From Oppiella nova (lineage: Eukaryota; Arthropoda; Arachnida; Sarcoptiformes; Oppiidae): a stretch of 22,162 nt of DNA. Position 1 is the stretch's first letter, and each line of letters starts with the position of its first letter. The DNA is taken from the NCBI GenBank assembly GCA_905397405.1, contig CAJPVJ010000502.1:1-22162 (forward strand). Direction: 5' to 3'. Made by a program: the position numbers and the translations under genes. The notes below the pieces were generated by a model. That model saw only the letters and a program-made list of their open reading frames with translations, ran no database searches and had not been told where the DNA came from. Positions 1 through 11,200 of this stretch are shown one piece after another.

Positions 1-39
1 TAAAAGCACTCCAATATTAGTGTCAATATTTAATATTTA

Positions 40-74
<35 letters not shown>
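1..74. repeat. Left arm of a 4.8-kb-spaced inverted repeat, ending in (TC)16
   Basis: Positions 1-44 (TAAAAGCACTCC, then ATATTAGTGTCAATATTTAA) plus the TC run at 43-74 are the reverse complement of 4746-4823 with a single mismatch (A at 13 against G in the inverse). The arm begins at the first base of the window, so it may continue to the left. The match stops at the inner end of the microsatellite. Confidence 0.9.
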
Positions 75-77
<3 letters not shown>

Positions 78-3000
78 GCATTTTAGTTAATCCACACATT
101 GTGTAAAAATAAATATTGTTTTGAAACTTTTAGCCATTATTTATAATTTTAGTATTCATTTCACACACAATAGTCAATCACTTTTGTAAATATTCTTTTC
201 CACAGCAATAACACAATTCTTTACTCCATTCTCGCGACTCTATTCCGTGTGTCAAACGTCTCACCAAAACATACAATAAATTCTCATTACATCGACTTAT
301 AAGCCATGAGTCGGTCATCAATTATAACCGCTTAGCCATCCCTATAGACCATCGACTCCTGTAATCGAAAGCATTTATTTTAGTAAATAATTTGCAGGAA
401 TTTAACCAAAAGTATTGTTTCCCAGAATTTATTTCATAGAATCCGTGTAAACAGTTATTCAGATTTCACAAAAATTCAAATATTTTACTACATTTTGTAA
501 TCTAGTTTCTAGTATGTACATTATATACAGTAAATAGGGGTTTACCTGTATTTTCTATCTATTGTGTTATTTTTTGTAAAACAATGCCAGGATTAAAGGG
601 ATTTAGAGTTTTATAAATAAAAAACAAAATAATAAACAGTATTTCATAACTACATTAACGATAGGCTAAATCCTTGACATTAGGCTTACCATTAAAAAAA
701 GCGAAATATATTTATATTTACACAACGGAGTCGTGTTTAGTGTGAAATATATACAACAAAAACATTTTATTTTCATGTTTTTGTTGTTATTTCTGAGACA
801 CAAATCTTAAGCAAAAGTTTAGTTTTAAAATTAGTGTGCTTCCTAGAAATAACAAATAAAATACAATACTAAAAGTACATTGCCAAATCATTTCGTAGTA
901 AATCTTTTTTCGACTACTGATACAGAATTGATATATAAACCGAAAATAATTAGACATCAAATGATTGGCAAAATGTTTAGGAAATAAGTGTACAAAACGT
1001 TTCGGGAAAATAGTTTTTTTGTGTGTGAATATTATATGATTATTAAGCGAGAGCCTTTTGGCGATTGAATGGTGCGTACAGTTTGCGTCAGTATACCGTC
1101 AATGAGTTTATGGATTCTGAATGTAAAAATTAAATTGATTTCCAACTCAACTGTGCGTTAATACAACAAATTCTGGTCGATTCCCCCATTAGATTGCATA
1201 GGAATTCACAGAATATTCTGTCATCACATGTGCGCTGATAGTACGCTAATTGAGTGCTATTTCTGTATTGTCTATATGTGTGTACAGAATATTCTGTCAA
1301 CAATTGTAGTCAACGTCTGTACACATAATCTCCAAGTTTTTTAATGACTCGGTGTTTGAGAATTGATTTTTGAATACAGTCTGAGATATAGTTGGGTTTA
1401 GGCATCGATAAACACTCGCTGATTAGGGCAGTGCCCCGTTTAGCTCCCGGTCAATTTAATTATCTAAACAAAACAGGAAAAATATATATAAAATATATAT
1501 ATTTATTTTTATTTCTACTAAGAAAGACAAATATTGATAACAAATATTTGTTATTTTGAAATATAATCCATTGATTTGTTTTACTGCCAATGAATTGAAA
1601 CACAGTTTTTATCAAATTGTCGAATAAATCAAAGGAAATACAATATATCTTCATAACGATGAGAGAGAGAGAGAGAGAGAATAGTGTATTGTGTTATATA
1701 TATAGAGAGAGAATTGACAAAACAAATTTAATTTATTATTTGCAGACTCTTAAGATATTTTTTTAAGCTAAAGAAATATTTTTATTCATTTTGTGTTTTT
1801 GACACTCAATTATATAGAACACGTGGATATCAGGGTATCGTTGAAAAACACACAAAAATACATATAAATTATTTACCTTTTATCATTCTCGTAACTGTAA
1901 AGTATTGCATGATATGTGCTAATCATATGTGTGTTTGTTTTAAAGTGGTTTTAAAGCTTTGAAGCATTTTTTACTTTTCATTCACAACACGATTCACAAT
2001 GAGATATATTTGTATATATTGTTAGATTACATAATAGATAGACAATATTGTTTAGCATTACGTGTGGGTGTGTTTGCGATTGAAATGTGAATGAATTTGA
2101 GTGTCTAATGCAAACCAAACCAAGAATATTCTCTATATAATACATTATATGTATACTATACTTGCAATTTTTGGTTTGCATTACACAAAAACTTATTACT
2201 ATTATTTTTATGTTTACATTTTCATATACGGAATATTCTTTGCTATAAAAATTAAATTGTTTTTAAAAATCTAAAGAATTGGGTGTATCTTATCGCAAGT
2301 AATACTATATTTTATTTTATGAATAAAGTATTTTTTATTATTTGAGTTGAGTTTGTATGTATGAAAAATACATATAAAATTTATAAATCAATATAAATAA
2401 AGACTATTCTCGCATATCGATGAGCAACACTCATAAATAAATGCAAAAATAGCTGCACTTTATATACAAAAGTCGAAATCAATTCTCATTATTCGTCTAA
2501 AATAGGACTCAGATTTCAATATTTCAAATGAAAAGTGAATATAGATTTTAAATACGAAAATGTGTGACACATTGAAACGGGTGCATTTTTGTTTGCATTT
2601 TTCACTTTCCGTTTGAATACGAGTAATGCCATGATATTTAAAAATATAAGTAAAAATTTATTCACTTTTAGTCTCAAAAGTTATCGTCAAATCGGATACT
2701 CTTTGATCAAAAATGATGGGCTTTTACTGTATAACCACTCCATACAGTATACGCTCATTATATGCAAGTAATATATATTTAATATTTTATTTTGAAAATT
2801 TGTTATAATTTACATAATTTCCAGATTTAATGTCATTTATAATAACTTTACCGGGTTAATGATTTTTCTAAGATATTATATATACAATAATTTAACATGA
2901 AACCCATTTCCGTGGACTTCATTTGTGTATAAATGCGAGATTTTATTGAAATAAATATAATTTTTTTGTGAGAGTTTCTCAAAATATTTATTATTCAGAA

Positions 3001-3171
3001 AAATGCATTATTTTTGCAAACATTTTGCAATAAGAGAAACTATATGCCGTATAAAAAAGTTTGAGCGATATTTCAAGATTAAGTTACATAAAAGCAACTC
3101 AACTCTCAAATAATGTTATATTTCTTTCTTTAAAATAACTGCACAATTGAGACTATATTGAGACTAAACAA
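75..3171. other. Non-coding A+T-rich DNA (5' flank or intron of the tyramine receptor gene)
   Basis: No ORF longer than about 70 codons resembles a protein, and none carries the TM1-TM3 motifs expected for the missing 5' part of the receptor. Two exact copies of the palindrome ACAGAATATTCTGT lie at 1208-1221 and 1284-1297. A slightly more G+C-rich stretch at about 1380-1450 has no recognised content. Confidence 0.7.
1661..1680. repeat. (GA)10 microsatellite
   Basis: Uninterrupted GA dinucleotides; a second short GAGAGAGA follows near 1704. No inverted partner with matching flanks was found. Confidence 0.95.
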
Positions 3172-3220
<49 letters not shown>

Positions 3221-3259
3221 CTCTAACAAAATAGCTACGTTTGAGTTCATAAATCATAG

Positions 3260-3299
<40 letters not shown>
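3172..3299. repeat. Inverted microsatellite hairpin: (CT)n - 46-base loop - (AG)n
   Basis: TAAGCT followed by a CT run to 3217, a 46-base loop (3218-3263), then an AG run from 3264 to 3295 and GCTTA. The flanking 6-7 bases pair as well as the runs, so a stem of about 35 base pairs can form on a single strand. Confidence 0.85.
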
Positions 3300-4345
3300 A
3301 TATTCAATCAAAATATCATACTCAAATAATTTTACATTAACATTTATTTAATTTAAGTTTATCATTTTTTAAATTAATACTTATTATAATAAATGGTTTC
3401 ACAAAGAATATATGGTATGCATTTATTGATTTAATTTATCTATTTTTGCTTATTTTGTTAATTCGCTAAATTTCTAATTAATTTTACAAATATATTATGT
3501 TTTGTCTAATTGTCGGACACATGAGAAGGAAGTTTGTATCAAAAAATAATTTTATTTTGCTTTAAACCCTAATCTGATTATATTATATGTTATATCATAA
3601 TTAATGAAAACTACAATTGAGTCTAGTTTACATGAATTGCAATGTAATGGTAGAAATAATTAATTTTGAAAGTTTTATTCTTAACTTAATGTTTAAACTA
3701 ATCTTATTATCGGAAACAAAACAGAAAACACCAATCGATGCATAAATAAATGTAATATAATATGAGATTTAAAACTTATAAATTATAAGTCTTTTGTAAA
3801 ATTATAGATAATTTCATCAGAATTTTTATGTTTAATGCAATCTCTATGACATTAGCAATGAAATGACAAATTATTTTTAAAATTTAATTTATATTTTTAG
3901 AATATTTCTTAAAATAGTAAATTCTTGAGAATATTCTTGGAAATTCTATTTTAAAATCTTTTACGGTAATCCATTTATGGATTAAGATTTTATACATTCC
4001 GGACATTTTGAAATTTAATAATAGGAAATAAATTACTTTTAATTTTAAAAATAGTTTAATATAATATAATGTGGAATTTTATTAATAGAGATCCTGTTTA
4101 AAACTATTATATTTGATACACACTTATCACAACTCTATACAAATTTGTACTTGCAGTTATGATAAGAATTTTATATATAATCAATAATAAGTATAAGTTA
4201 GAGTATCTGGTTTATATCACTAAAAAACTTTTTATAGATCTCAAACCCAATTATGTTGAGCTGTGTTATAAAAATGTAGAAAATTTAATCAAATAGAAAA
4301 TAAACCTATTAATAAATGTCTTATGCAATAAGTCTTTTATATTAC
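3300..4345. other. Very A+T-rich non-coding block
   Basis: Long runs of W bases with few C or G, and no ORF. Similar blocks occur at about 8800-9850 and in the inner parts of the inverted arms (about 18690-19380 and 19930-20640). I could not establish sequence homology between them by eye. Confidence 0.6.
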
Positions 4346-4575
4346 TTTTGAATTTAGATACAAATCCCCAAACAATGAGTGCATATCCAAACTCAATAAG
4401 TTTACTTTATTTAAATCAAATTTCTGTATCATTCATAAGAATATATACAATAATATGAATAGAAATTTATAGTTGTATATAACATGGTTACATAAACATT
4501 ATGAATAAAATCCTTTAAATCAATTGAATGTGGAAAAGGAGTGAAACAAAAAATTCTTTTTACTTCACAAAAAGT

Positions 4576-4602
4576 TCTCTCTCTCTCTCTCTCTCTCTCT
4601 CT
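4576..4602. repeat. (TC)n microsatellite
   Basis: About 13 TC units, flanked by AAAAAGT and AATGCCAT. The flanks do not match any other GA/CT tract in the window. Confidence 0.95.
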
Positions 4603-4744
4603 AATGCCATAGAAATGATTGAAACCCGGATTTCCAGACATAATCTGAACTCTAAAATCCTTGATATCAATTCAATTTGTTTGCATAACATTGAAATTCT
4701 TTGTGAGATTTAAAGCCTTGAAATTCATATTTTATATATTCAGT

Positions 4745-4745
<1 letters not shown>

Positions 4746-4784
<39 letters not shown>

Positions 4785-4823
4785 TAAATATTAAATATTG
4801 ACACTAATATCGGAGTGCTTTTA
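4746..4823. repeat. Right arm of the 4.8-kb-spaced inverted repeat, starting with (GA)n
   Basis: The GA run at 4746-4780 is followed by AATTTAAATATTAAATATTG and on to GGAGTGCTTTTA at 4812-4823, the inverse of positions 1-44. Bases after 4823 cannot be compared because the partner lies before the window start. Together with 1-74 this could be the terminal repeats of a non-coding element of about 4.8 kb or the edge of a larger inverted duplication. Confidence 0.9.
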
Positions 4824-5444
4824 TATTATATATGATGCGGGCACATACAGTATTTATATTACATAATACAATATAAATATAATAATTTCGTAAAATAAAT
4901 ATCAATACAATTATAATTGAATTGAAAGAGCAGGGAAAATGGTTTTCATATATACAGTGTATTATACGATAAAAGATAACTAGAAATTAATTCAAACACA
5001 CATTTATGGGCACAAAAAAAGTAGACCCAATTCTCCAGACATTTGTATAATTTATTTAATACAATACATAAGAACTTTTCGTGCATTTTATTCATTGCGG
5101 ATAAATGAATGGACTCCAATGTCACCGGGATCTCTATGTAACCATCAGGTCTACCACTGGAGGTACGGGTGCACTTTTAAGTCAATATTGATATTAGAAA
5201 AATTTTATTCATATAATTGGAAAGACATACTCTATTCGATGACAATTTCTATTCAAATAAACGCTTGCATTCAGAATTATCGCAGAATATTCTACACATA
5301 CATGTATATAATGAACACTACTATAGTACATATGAGTATACAAAATGAATACCTGTACAGAATTATACCTGTACAAAATGAATCATGCTAATCATTAAAC
5401 TACATGTGCTGTCTCTATGTACGTGACCCCCACCCACCTTATAG
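4824..5444 (+). other. Intron (or upstream flank) immediately before the tyramine receptor exon
   Basis: Ends in CACCCACCTTATAG at 5431-5444, a good acceptor for the DRY exon. The stretch 5100-5170 is a little more G+C-rich, but it translates to nothing resembling a GPCR and has no clear pair of splice sites. The donor for this intron is not in the window, so the intron is probably longer than 5.4 kb. Confidence 0.6.
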
Positions 5445-6456
5445 GACCGGTATTGGGCGATACACGACCCCATAAACTATGCTCAAAAGCGCACAATGAA
5501 GCGCGTGGTCACCTCCATAGCCCTCATATGGGCCATCAGTGCATTAATATCGATCCCACCGCTCATCGGGTGGAACGACTGGCCGGCCGTTTTCGACGAC
5601 AACACCCCGTGTAAGCTGTCGGAGGAGCGCTCGTACGTCATCTACTCGGCCTCCGGTTCCTTCTTCATACCGCTGCTCATCATGACTGTCGTCTACTACA
5701 AGATATTTAAGGCGACGCGTCGGCGGCTCCGCGACCGGGCCAAGGCCTCGGCGATGGCTAACCTCATGTCCAGCAACTCCAAGAACTGTGTGTCGGAGTC
5801 CCATAAGATCGACATCGAGTCGGCCAGCGATGAGAAGACCGAGAAGTGCTGTAATAATAAGGACTGCAATAACACGGATCAACTCAACAATAAGAAGAAT
5901 AGCGGCACCGCCGCAGCGGTTGGGGGTAAGGGAGGGAAGGGTGGCGTCAAAGGGGGCGACGCGAGCGCCAAAAATAGCAGCAGCGACGAGGACTCGGTTC
6001 ACAAGGAGTCGACGCCCATCGCTAAGGATAATAGCGATCCGCATATCATTGGCCAGGAGTTTGTGTCCCAATACAACACGACGACGACTACGACGACGGA
6101 TACGGTGTCGACGGCTCAGCCATCGCTCATAACGCCGAGCGTCGAGCAGAAGACACTTGTGGTGAACCAACACTTGTCGGCCGCCAACACAGGTTTGTCT
6201 CCACCCCTCAGCACCATCACACCACCACCACCACCACTGCCTACCGACCCAAAGCCCTGTCCATCACATGTTGCGATAGTAATGAGTCCAATACTACCTC
6301 TACTATAACTCAAGCCAAGCGCCGGCCGATGGACGACACGGGAGGCATATCGTCGGTGAAGAGGTTTTGGGAGGAGAAGCAAAAGATATCGCTGTCGAGG
6401 GAGAGGAGGGCCACCAGGATATTAGGCATTGTGATGGGGGTGTTCGTCGCGTGCTG
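5445..6456 (+). CDS. TAR1: Tyramine receptor exon: DRY, TM4, TM5, third intracellular loop, start of TM6
   Basis: The acceptor AG is at 5443-5444, so the exon starts in phase 0 with GAC of the DRY motif. The frame runs open to a TAA at 6306-6308, but the TM6 part ([12 protein letters not shown], then [15 protein letters not shown]) is read one frame over and stays open from about 6026. The donor GTGAGT at 6457 splits the Trp codon of the CWLP motif (phase 2). The loop carries Gly/Lys-rich, Thr7 and Pro5 runs. This exon is clearly richer in G+C than everything around it. An in-frame ATG at 5496 is internal (Met18 after DRY) and is not the true start. Confidence 0.9.
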
Positions 6457-8020
6457 GTGAGTCACACACTACCTGTCCACTCCAGTGGACATACATTTGC
6501 TTTTTAGTATCTATAGCATGCATTAACAAAACTTTTAAAATCTTAAAAATAGCGATAGTATAGTAGATTTACTAAATTTATACAGTAGTATAGTAAACAC
6601 TATAGACAACACTACAAAACTTTTGTTTCAAATTTAGATGATTAGTAGAAAATAATACGAAAATAAAAATAAAATACTATTATAAATGTGTTGTTTAACT
6701 ATTGAGATTAGTGTCTAGTTGTGATTTTTATTTAAGCAATCATTTTATATATTATGTTGACATTATTTTGACACAATGTTTAAATATAATTAACCAAAAA
6801 AAAGTTTCCATTAATTGTCAACGAAACTGTCAGAAATTGTATGACAAAAAGTTTTTAGTGCCTATACTGTAATTACATTATATTCTATAAACACAGACTT
6901 ATGTTATTATGGTGGCAAAAAAAGTGCCAAAAATTTGTCTACAAACACATTGAGATGTTGTCATAAGTCTGTCAATTTATCCCATAGTATAAAGTATATG
7001 CCTTTTGGCGATCAACCGGAGTTGACTTGTCATCCATTGAGTCCATGAATTGAATTTATGATACGATAAGAAAATCATAAAATAACATTTCATACAGTTA
7101 TGAGACTCGTATAAGTTTTACGATATAACATCATAACAAATAATCCACTTTTTTAAACATGATATACTGTCTCTCGCAAGTCTTAACGCTTACAGTAATT
7201 GCTGTACACTTTTCATTAATAATAGGGTCCAAGAAAATTCAATAGCATTACTATTATACAGATATAAATGATGAGCCATTTGTCTCTGAATTCTTACATA
7301 TTTATACGAAATTCTTGTCTATTATTCTTAGGCTCCCATTCTTTCTGATGTATCTGATTATGCCTTTCTGTGAGGTCTGCTATTTGCCCCACGAGTTGGA
7401 AAGTTTCATCGTATGGTTGGGGTATGTATTGTACGGCTATTGACTAAAATACACGGCTTATTCACAACGAGTTCATTGATTCCCTGAGCAATCAATTGAT
7501 GGCCTGAATGAGAGACAGCGAGAATCACATGAATTAATCAGATTATGGGCTCATATTTATTTATTTAGCCCATTAATACGAAATGGGCTATTTTGTATGT
7601 GCATCCACATAAATAGAAATCAATTTATATTAATAGGACTTAGGATTCACGATACAAATTGTCGAAATATTTACTATTGTTTACGATTTTAAGGCGATTT
7701 CATGAGATTTGTTTGAAATTAGAGAAAGAGATTTCTATGACCATTGTCTGCGAATTCATTTGAATCTTATATAAGCCGCGGTTTAATGCAATAAATTAAA
7801 TATAATTAGAGTTTATTGGATATAAATAGATTTGTATATTAAGTTTATTGTTGCTTTTGCCATTTTGTTTAATCATGCTAAATGTGATGTTTACTCTGTA
7901 TTTATCCCATACTCTAACAGATACATCAATTCAGCGCTAAATCCGCTAATCTATTGTGGTTTTAATCGTGATTTTAGGAAAGGTTTCCAAAAGATTATTT
8001 GCTGTAAAAAAGTGATATAA
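5445..8020 (+). CDS. TAR1: Type-1 tyramine (octopamine/tyramine) receptor, 3' part of gene (TM3 end to stop)
   Basis: Class A biogenic-amine GPCR. In arthropods this family binds tyramine (and octopamine more weakly) at the neuronal plasma membrane and usually couples to Gi. Seen: the first exon opens at DRYWAI (end of TM3). TM4 follows at about residues 21-43 from that Asp, with W29 as Trp4.50, then GWNDWP, typical of type-1 tyramine receptors. Cys56 is the loop-2 disulfide cysteine. TM5 is about 64-88 (Ser68 = 5.42, Ser72 = 5.46, Pro76 = 5.50). A third intracellular loop of roughly 200 residues is low-complexity. TM6 contains VACWLPFF and TM7 contains NSALNPLIY, followed by a short tail with a Cys pair and the stop. 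Exons: 5445-6456, 7332-7421, 7921-8020, with GT-AG borders and matching phases. TM1-TM3 lie outside the window. The exon at 5445-6456 changes frame internally (see 6193-6254). Family call is strong; the exact ligand is inferred. Confidence 0.93.
6193..6254 (+). other. Candidate 62-bp microintron (or frameshift) within the loop-3 coding region
   Basis: The upstream frame (TM4-TM5) ends at a TAA at 6306-6308 and the downstream frame (TM6) is offset by one base, so something between about 6026 and 6308 must restore the reading. A GT at 6193 (after AACACAG) and an AG at 6253-6254 would remove 62 bases, which is 2 modulo 3 and joins the frames in phase 1. An alternative AG at 6313-6314 (122 bases) also fits. 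The candidate is rich in A and C, unlike the A+T-rich introns downstream, so a one-base indel in the assembly or a real pseudogenising frameshift is equally possible. The exact borders are uncertain. Confidence 0.4.
6457..7331 (+). other. TAR1: Intron of tyramine receptor (875 bp)
   Basis: A GTGAGT donor at 6457 and an acceptor AG at 7330-7331, with phase 2 on both sides, split the Trp codon of CWLPFF (TG|G). The intron is A+T-rich with no ORF or recognised RNA gene. Its position within the CWLP motif of TM6 is precisely fixed by the protein match on both sides. Confidence 0.9.
7332..7421 (+). CDS. TAR1: Tyramine receptor exon: rest of TM6, loop 3, start of TM7
   Basis: This 90-base exon completes the Trp codon and encodes [13 protein letters not shown], then a short extracellular loop with a second Cys, then the start of TM7 ending FIVWLG. 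It closes at a GTATGT donor (7422) after two bases of the Gly codon. It is too short to be picked up as an ORF and was found by continuing the GPCR motif from the previous exon. It matches the arthropod receptor pattern of PFF-MY followed by FI-WLGYINS. Confidence 0.92.
7422..7920 (+). other. TAR1: Intron of tyramine receptor (499 bp)
   Basis: Donor GTATGT at 7422 and acceptor AG at 7919-7920 after a short pyrimidine-containing stretch, phase 2. It interrupts the Gly codon before [11 protein letters not shown] in TM7. No repeats or ORFs of note are visible inside it. Confidence 0.9.
7921..8020 (+). CDS. TAR1: Tyramine receptor terminal exon: TM7 NPxxY, helix 8 and C-terminus
   Basis: Completes the Gly codon and encodes [11 protein letters not shown] (NPxxY motif of TM7), then [15 protein letters not shown], which fits the amphipathic helix 8, a Cys-Cys pair that could be palmitoylated, KKVI and a TAA stop at 8018-8020. 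The very short tail is usual for this receptor class. Codons here are A+T-rich, in contrast to the G+C-rich exon at 5445-6456. An AATAAA at 8342-8347 is the nearest plausible poly(A) signal, but in such A+T-rich DNA it carries little weight. Confidence 0.92.
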
Positions 8021-8202
8021 CTTATGAACACAAGGAATATTCCGTACAAAACAAAACTACAGTTTTTTAACATATATATAGTAAGTATTGGTTTTGAAGT
8101 ATTCTTTTCGGGAATATAAGGCATAAAATGCTAATTTGATTCATACTTTAATACAGACTATCAATCAATCAATTGCTGTCTGTATTGATATGAATAACTG
8201 TC

Positions 8203-8226
8203 AGAGAGAGAGAGAGAGAGAGAGAG
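8203..8226. repeat. (AG)12 microsatellite
   Basis: Uninterrupted AG dinucleotides about 180 bp downstream of the tyramine receptor stop codon, probably in or just past the 3' UTR. Confidence 0.95.
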
Positions 8227-11200
8227 TTTTAAAAATCAATTTTTGTTTTTGAAGTAAAAATATCTCTTTTGTCTTTACAGATATGGAAAAAATCATAAAT
8301 TATTAAAATATAGACAATAGTTGACTGATTTTCAATATATAAATAAATATATAATACATATATGGACTGTAAAATATTTTAGACAAAAAATGTATTTGAC
8401 GCAAAACTGGTGCCCAACAGAAAAGACTACAAAATAGGGTTTCAAACAAAATATTTTCAAAGACTTGAATACTCATACAATTGTGAGAAAAATACAGAAA
8501 ATTGATATTTAAGGATAAAATACAAGTTTTTTTGTATTAATATATGAGTGCATTAGACATACATATGGATGGCTTCCAAACACTGCAAATAAAACTGATA
8601 ATAACTGTTGACTTGTAGTTAATTACAGAAAAATATCGTTGACTTTGTGTACGACATACAACTGGTTTTTAATTAAGAAATGAAATTTTTATTTTTACGA
8701 TATATATATACAGAATATATATGTACAGAATATTCTGTATTCACGTAATTAATCAAATAAGTTATTTAATAAACGCCGCTGAAATGGGGGTTTTTTTTGC
8801 ATAATTGTTATTAATAAAATAGACTTTTTATTAATAAATTATAAGTAAATATTATATATAAATATATTATATTAATTAATATGTGGTTTTACAAGCTATG
8901 TACTGATTGTATGGATAGTGACATAACCCAGACCAACAAACTTTTATAGACTTTAAATATATATATCTGGGAACGGCATACAAATTTTAATACATAATAA
9001 CTGTAAGAGTAATAACAAATTTTATTTTAATTAATTAAAAATTTAATAGACATTTATTAACATTATTTAAAATTAAATAGTTATAAAATTATAAAATTAT
9101 TAATTGTTTCATAATTATGGCATACGTTAAGATTCATGACAAATAAAATTTTCAACATTTTTAGCATAAAAATTGTTTTCATAATAAAAACTATCTAAAA
9201 TACTAATATAAAAATAATCATTTTTCGTTATTTATTTGTATAACAAATATATTTAATATATTGGTTATTTTAAAAGTCTAATGTACATGTATTTATAATA
9301 ATATCAAGTAATAATGTTATTGTAATTTTTGATTTTGCAACAAATTATATATTTTCATTTATTTTCAAATAATTTCTATGTCATTATAAAATGGTATGTT
9401 ATCAAATTGATTTACATTTTGTAAAGTTTAAAATGATATTACAAAATAGATTCGACATTTAATATATTGTTATTAAAATTAATTTAGTAAATTGAAGTTT
9501 ATATTTATTTTAAAAATAAATTTATATCCATGTACATCAGGTTTGTATACATTTCATATTAAGTTGCTAAAATATTAAAACTATAAATTTTTAATAAATG
9601 TCAAATAAATATAAATATACCAAAATATTGAGTTTTATTTGCTATTTTCCTAAAATAGAAATTCGTTTTTAATATTTATGAATACAATATATTTCAATAA
9701 CAAAAAATAATAATTTCCAACAAATTGTTAGCCCAGTTCCAGAATAGCCCGGGAGCATTTAGATGCAACATTATTTTGTAATATTGTTGTAATATTTTAT
9801 AAAGCGATATAAAATAATTTAATTTAATAATTCTAGATATTTGTATCTCTTTTTTGAGTTAACAGTATTCACCTCTATATGAACTATATCAAATAACTTA
9901 TAAATATTACCTTACTAATATGATTTAGAACATAATTAAATCTAATTTCTAATTCAATATCACTTTATATGTAATATTATTGTCCATGCAACTAGCATAT
10001 TCTGTATGTTAGTCTATGAATTGAAATCTATACTCAAATATATTGATGTCATGATATGGTAGAGACTTTTTAGTGGAAAATTGGTGGCAATTCATCAATT
10101 TTCTGGTTAAGTGGTCCCACGAAAAAACAAATTGATACTCAAAATACTGCGATATTTTCCCCTCCACTCATGAAAATTGCGTTTTTTTCAAGACATTCAC
10201 TCTCACTGTATATATATATTATATATTATGAGATCAAAAACATAGGAATAATGCCATAAAAGGCGATCAAATTTTTTCGTCTCATTCATTCATTTCAGAG
10301 TTTTTTTTTCGGGGATTTACTTATGGATCAGAGAATTTATTCCGAGAATTGCATTTATACAGAATATTCTCTATATATTTAAAGACAATATAACGTTAAG
10401 AATGTATATATATTGGGCTCAAACTTTTTTCTGCCAACTCTTCGGCTTTTTCATTGAGTTATCGTTTTTCTCGGAATTGATACCAAGAAACTAAATACTA
10501 TTTCGATTGAATTCTAGTACATTCTAACCTAGATGCTTTGAAAGTATAGCAATGTTTCTAATCCATAATCTTGTTATAAAAAAAACAAAATAGAAATTGA
10601 TTTAAAATCTTATTATATTTTATTTGTATTGTTTTGTTTTTTGAATCTAATATTACAAATTGACTTCATTTCGTATAAAACAATAACTTTTTTGTCGTTT
10701 CAGTGAATACACTGTAATTGAATTTTACTGTAGTTTTTCTAAATAAATTTTTATTATATCAGATTTAAATAACAGTCAATACTTTGATTCCCAAAGACTT
10801 TTTTGATATTAATAGTGTGTAGACATCGACTGCAAAAGTTTAACATTATTTATATCTGTTTGCAATTGTATTGATGACTAGTTTTAAATCAAAATACAGA
10901 CTAGTGATTAAGCCTTTCATATAAGTTATATATAGTTATATACTGTATATTAAATAACTTATGAGATATCTGGACTTTTGAAAGCAAATAAGAATTTATT
11001 ACAATTATTACAATGAGTTAATTATTGGTTTTAAAATAGCTAGAAATTTTATACAGTAGTGTTTTTGTTTGTATACATTAGTACAGTACTAAAATTTTTC
11101 ATACTTTTAAACCCTATTTATATTAGCAATAATTACCACTAAATATTGATATTTCTAAACATATATTCCGTTTTATGGGCCCAGATATAAGGCCAAAATT

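Noticed and set aside
5095-5391. 98-codon ORF before the DRY exon as a possible receptor exon
   Set aside because: The ORF opens with TTG, ends before the acceptor at 5443-5444, and shows no transmembrane or GPCR motif.
5544-6173. 209-codon minus-strand ORF opposite the tyramine receptor exon
   Set aside because: It is the antisense shadow of a G+C-rich coding exon. The product is Arg-rich and matches no family, while the plus strand encodes unmistakable GPCR motifs.
5788-6382. Other overlapping ORFs (5788-6132 plus, 6116-6382 minus)
   Set aside because: These are frame shadows of the same exon with low-complexity translations.
1054-7050. Shared 12-mer CCTTTTGGCGAT at 1054 and 7001 with loosely similar sequence after it
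   Set aside because: The similarity downstream is patchy with different spacing. It may be a very old repeat, but I cannot support it by eye.
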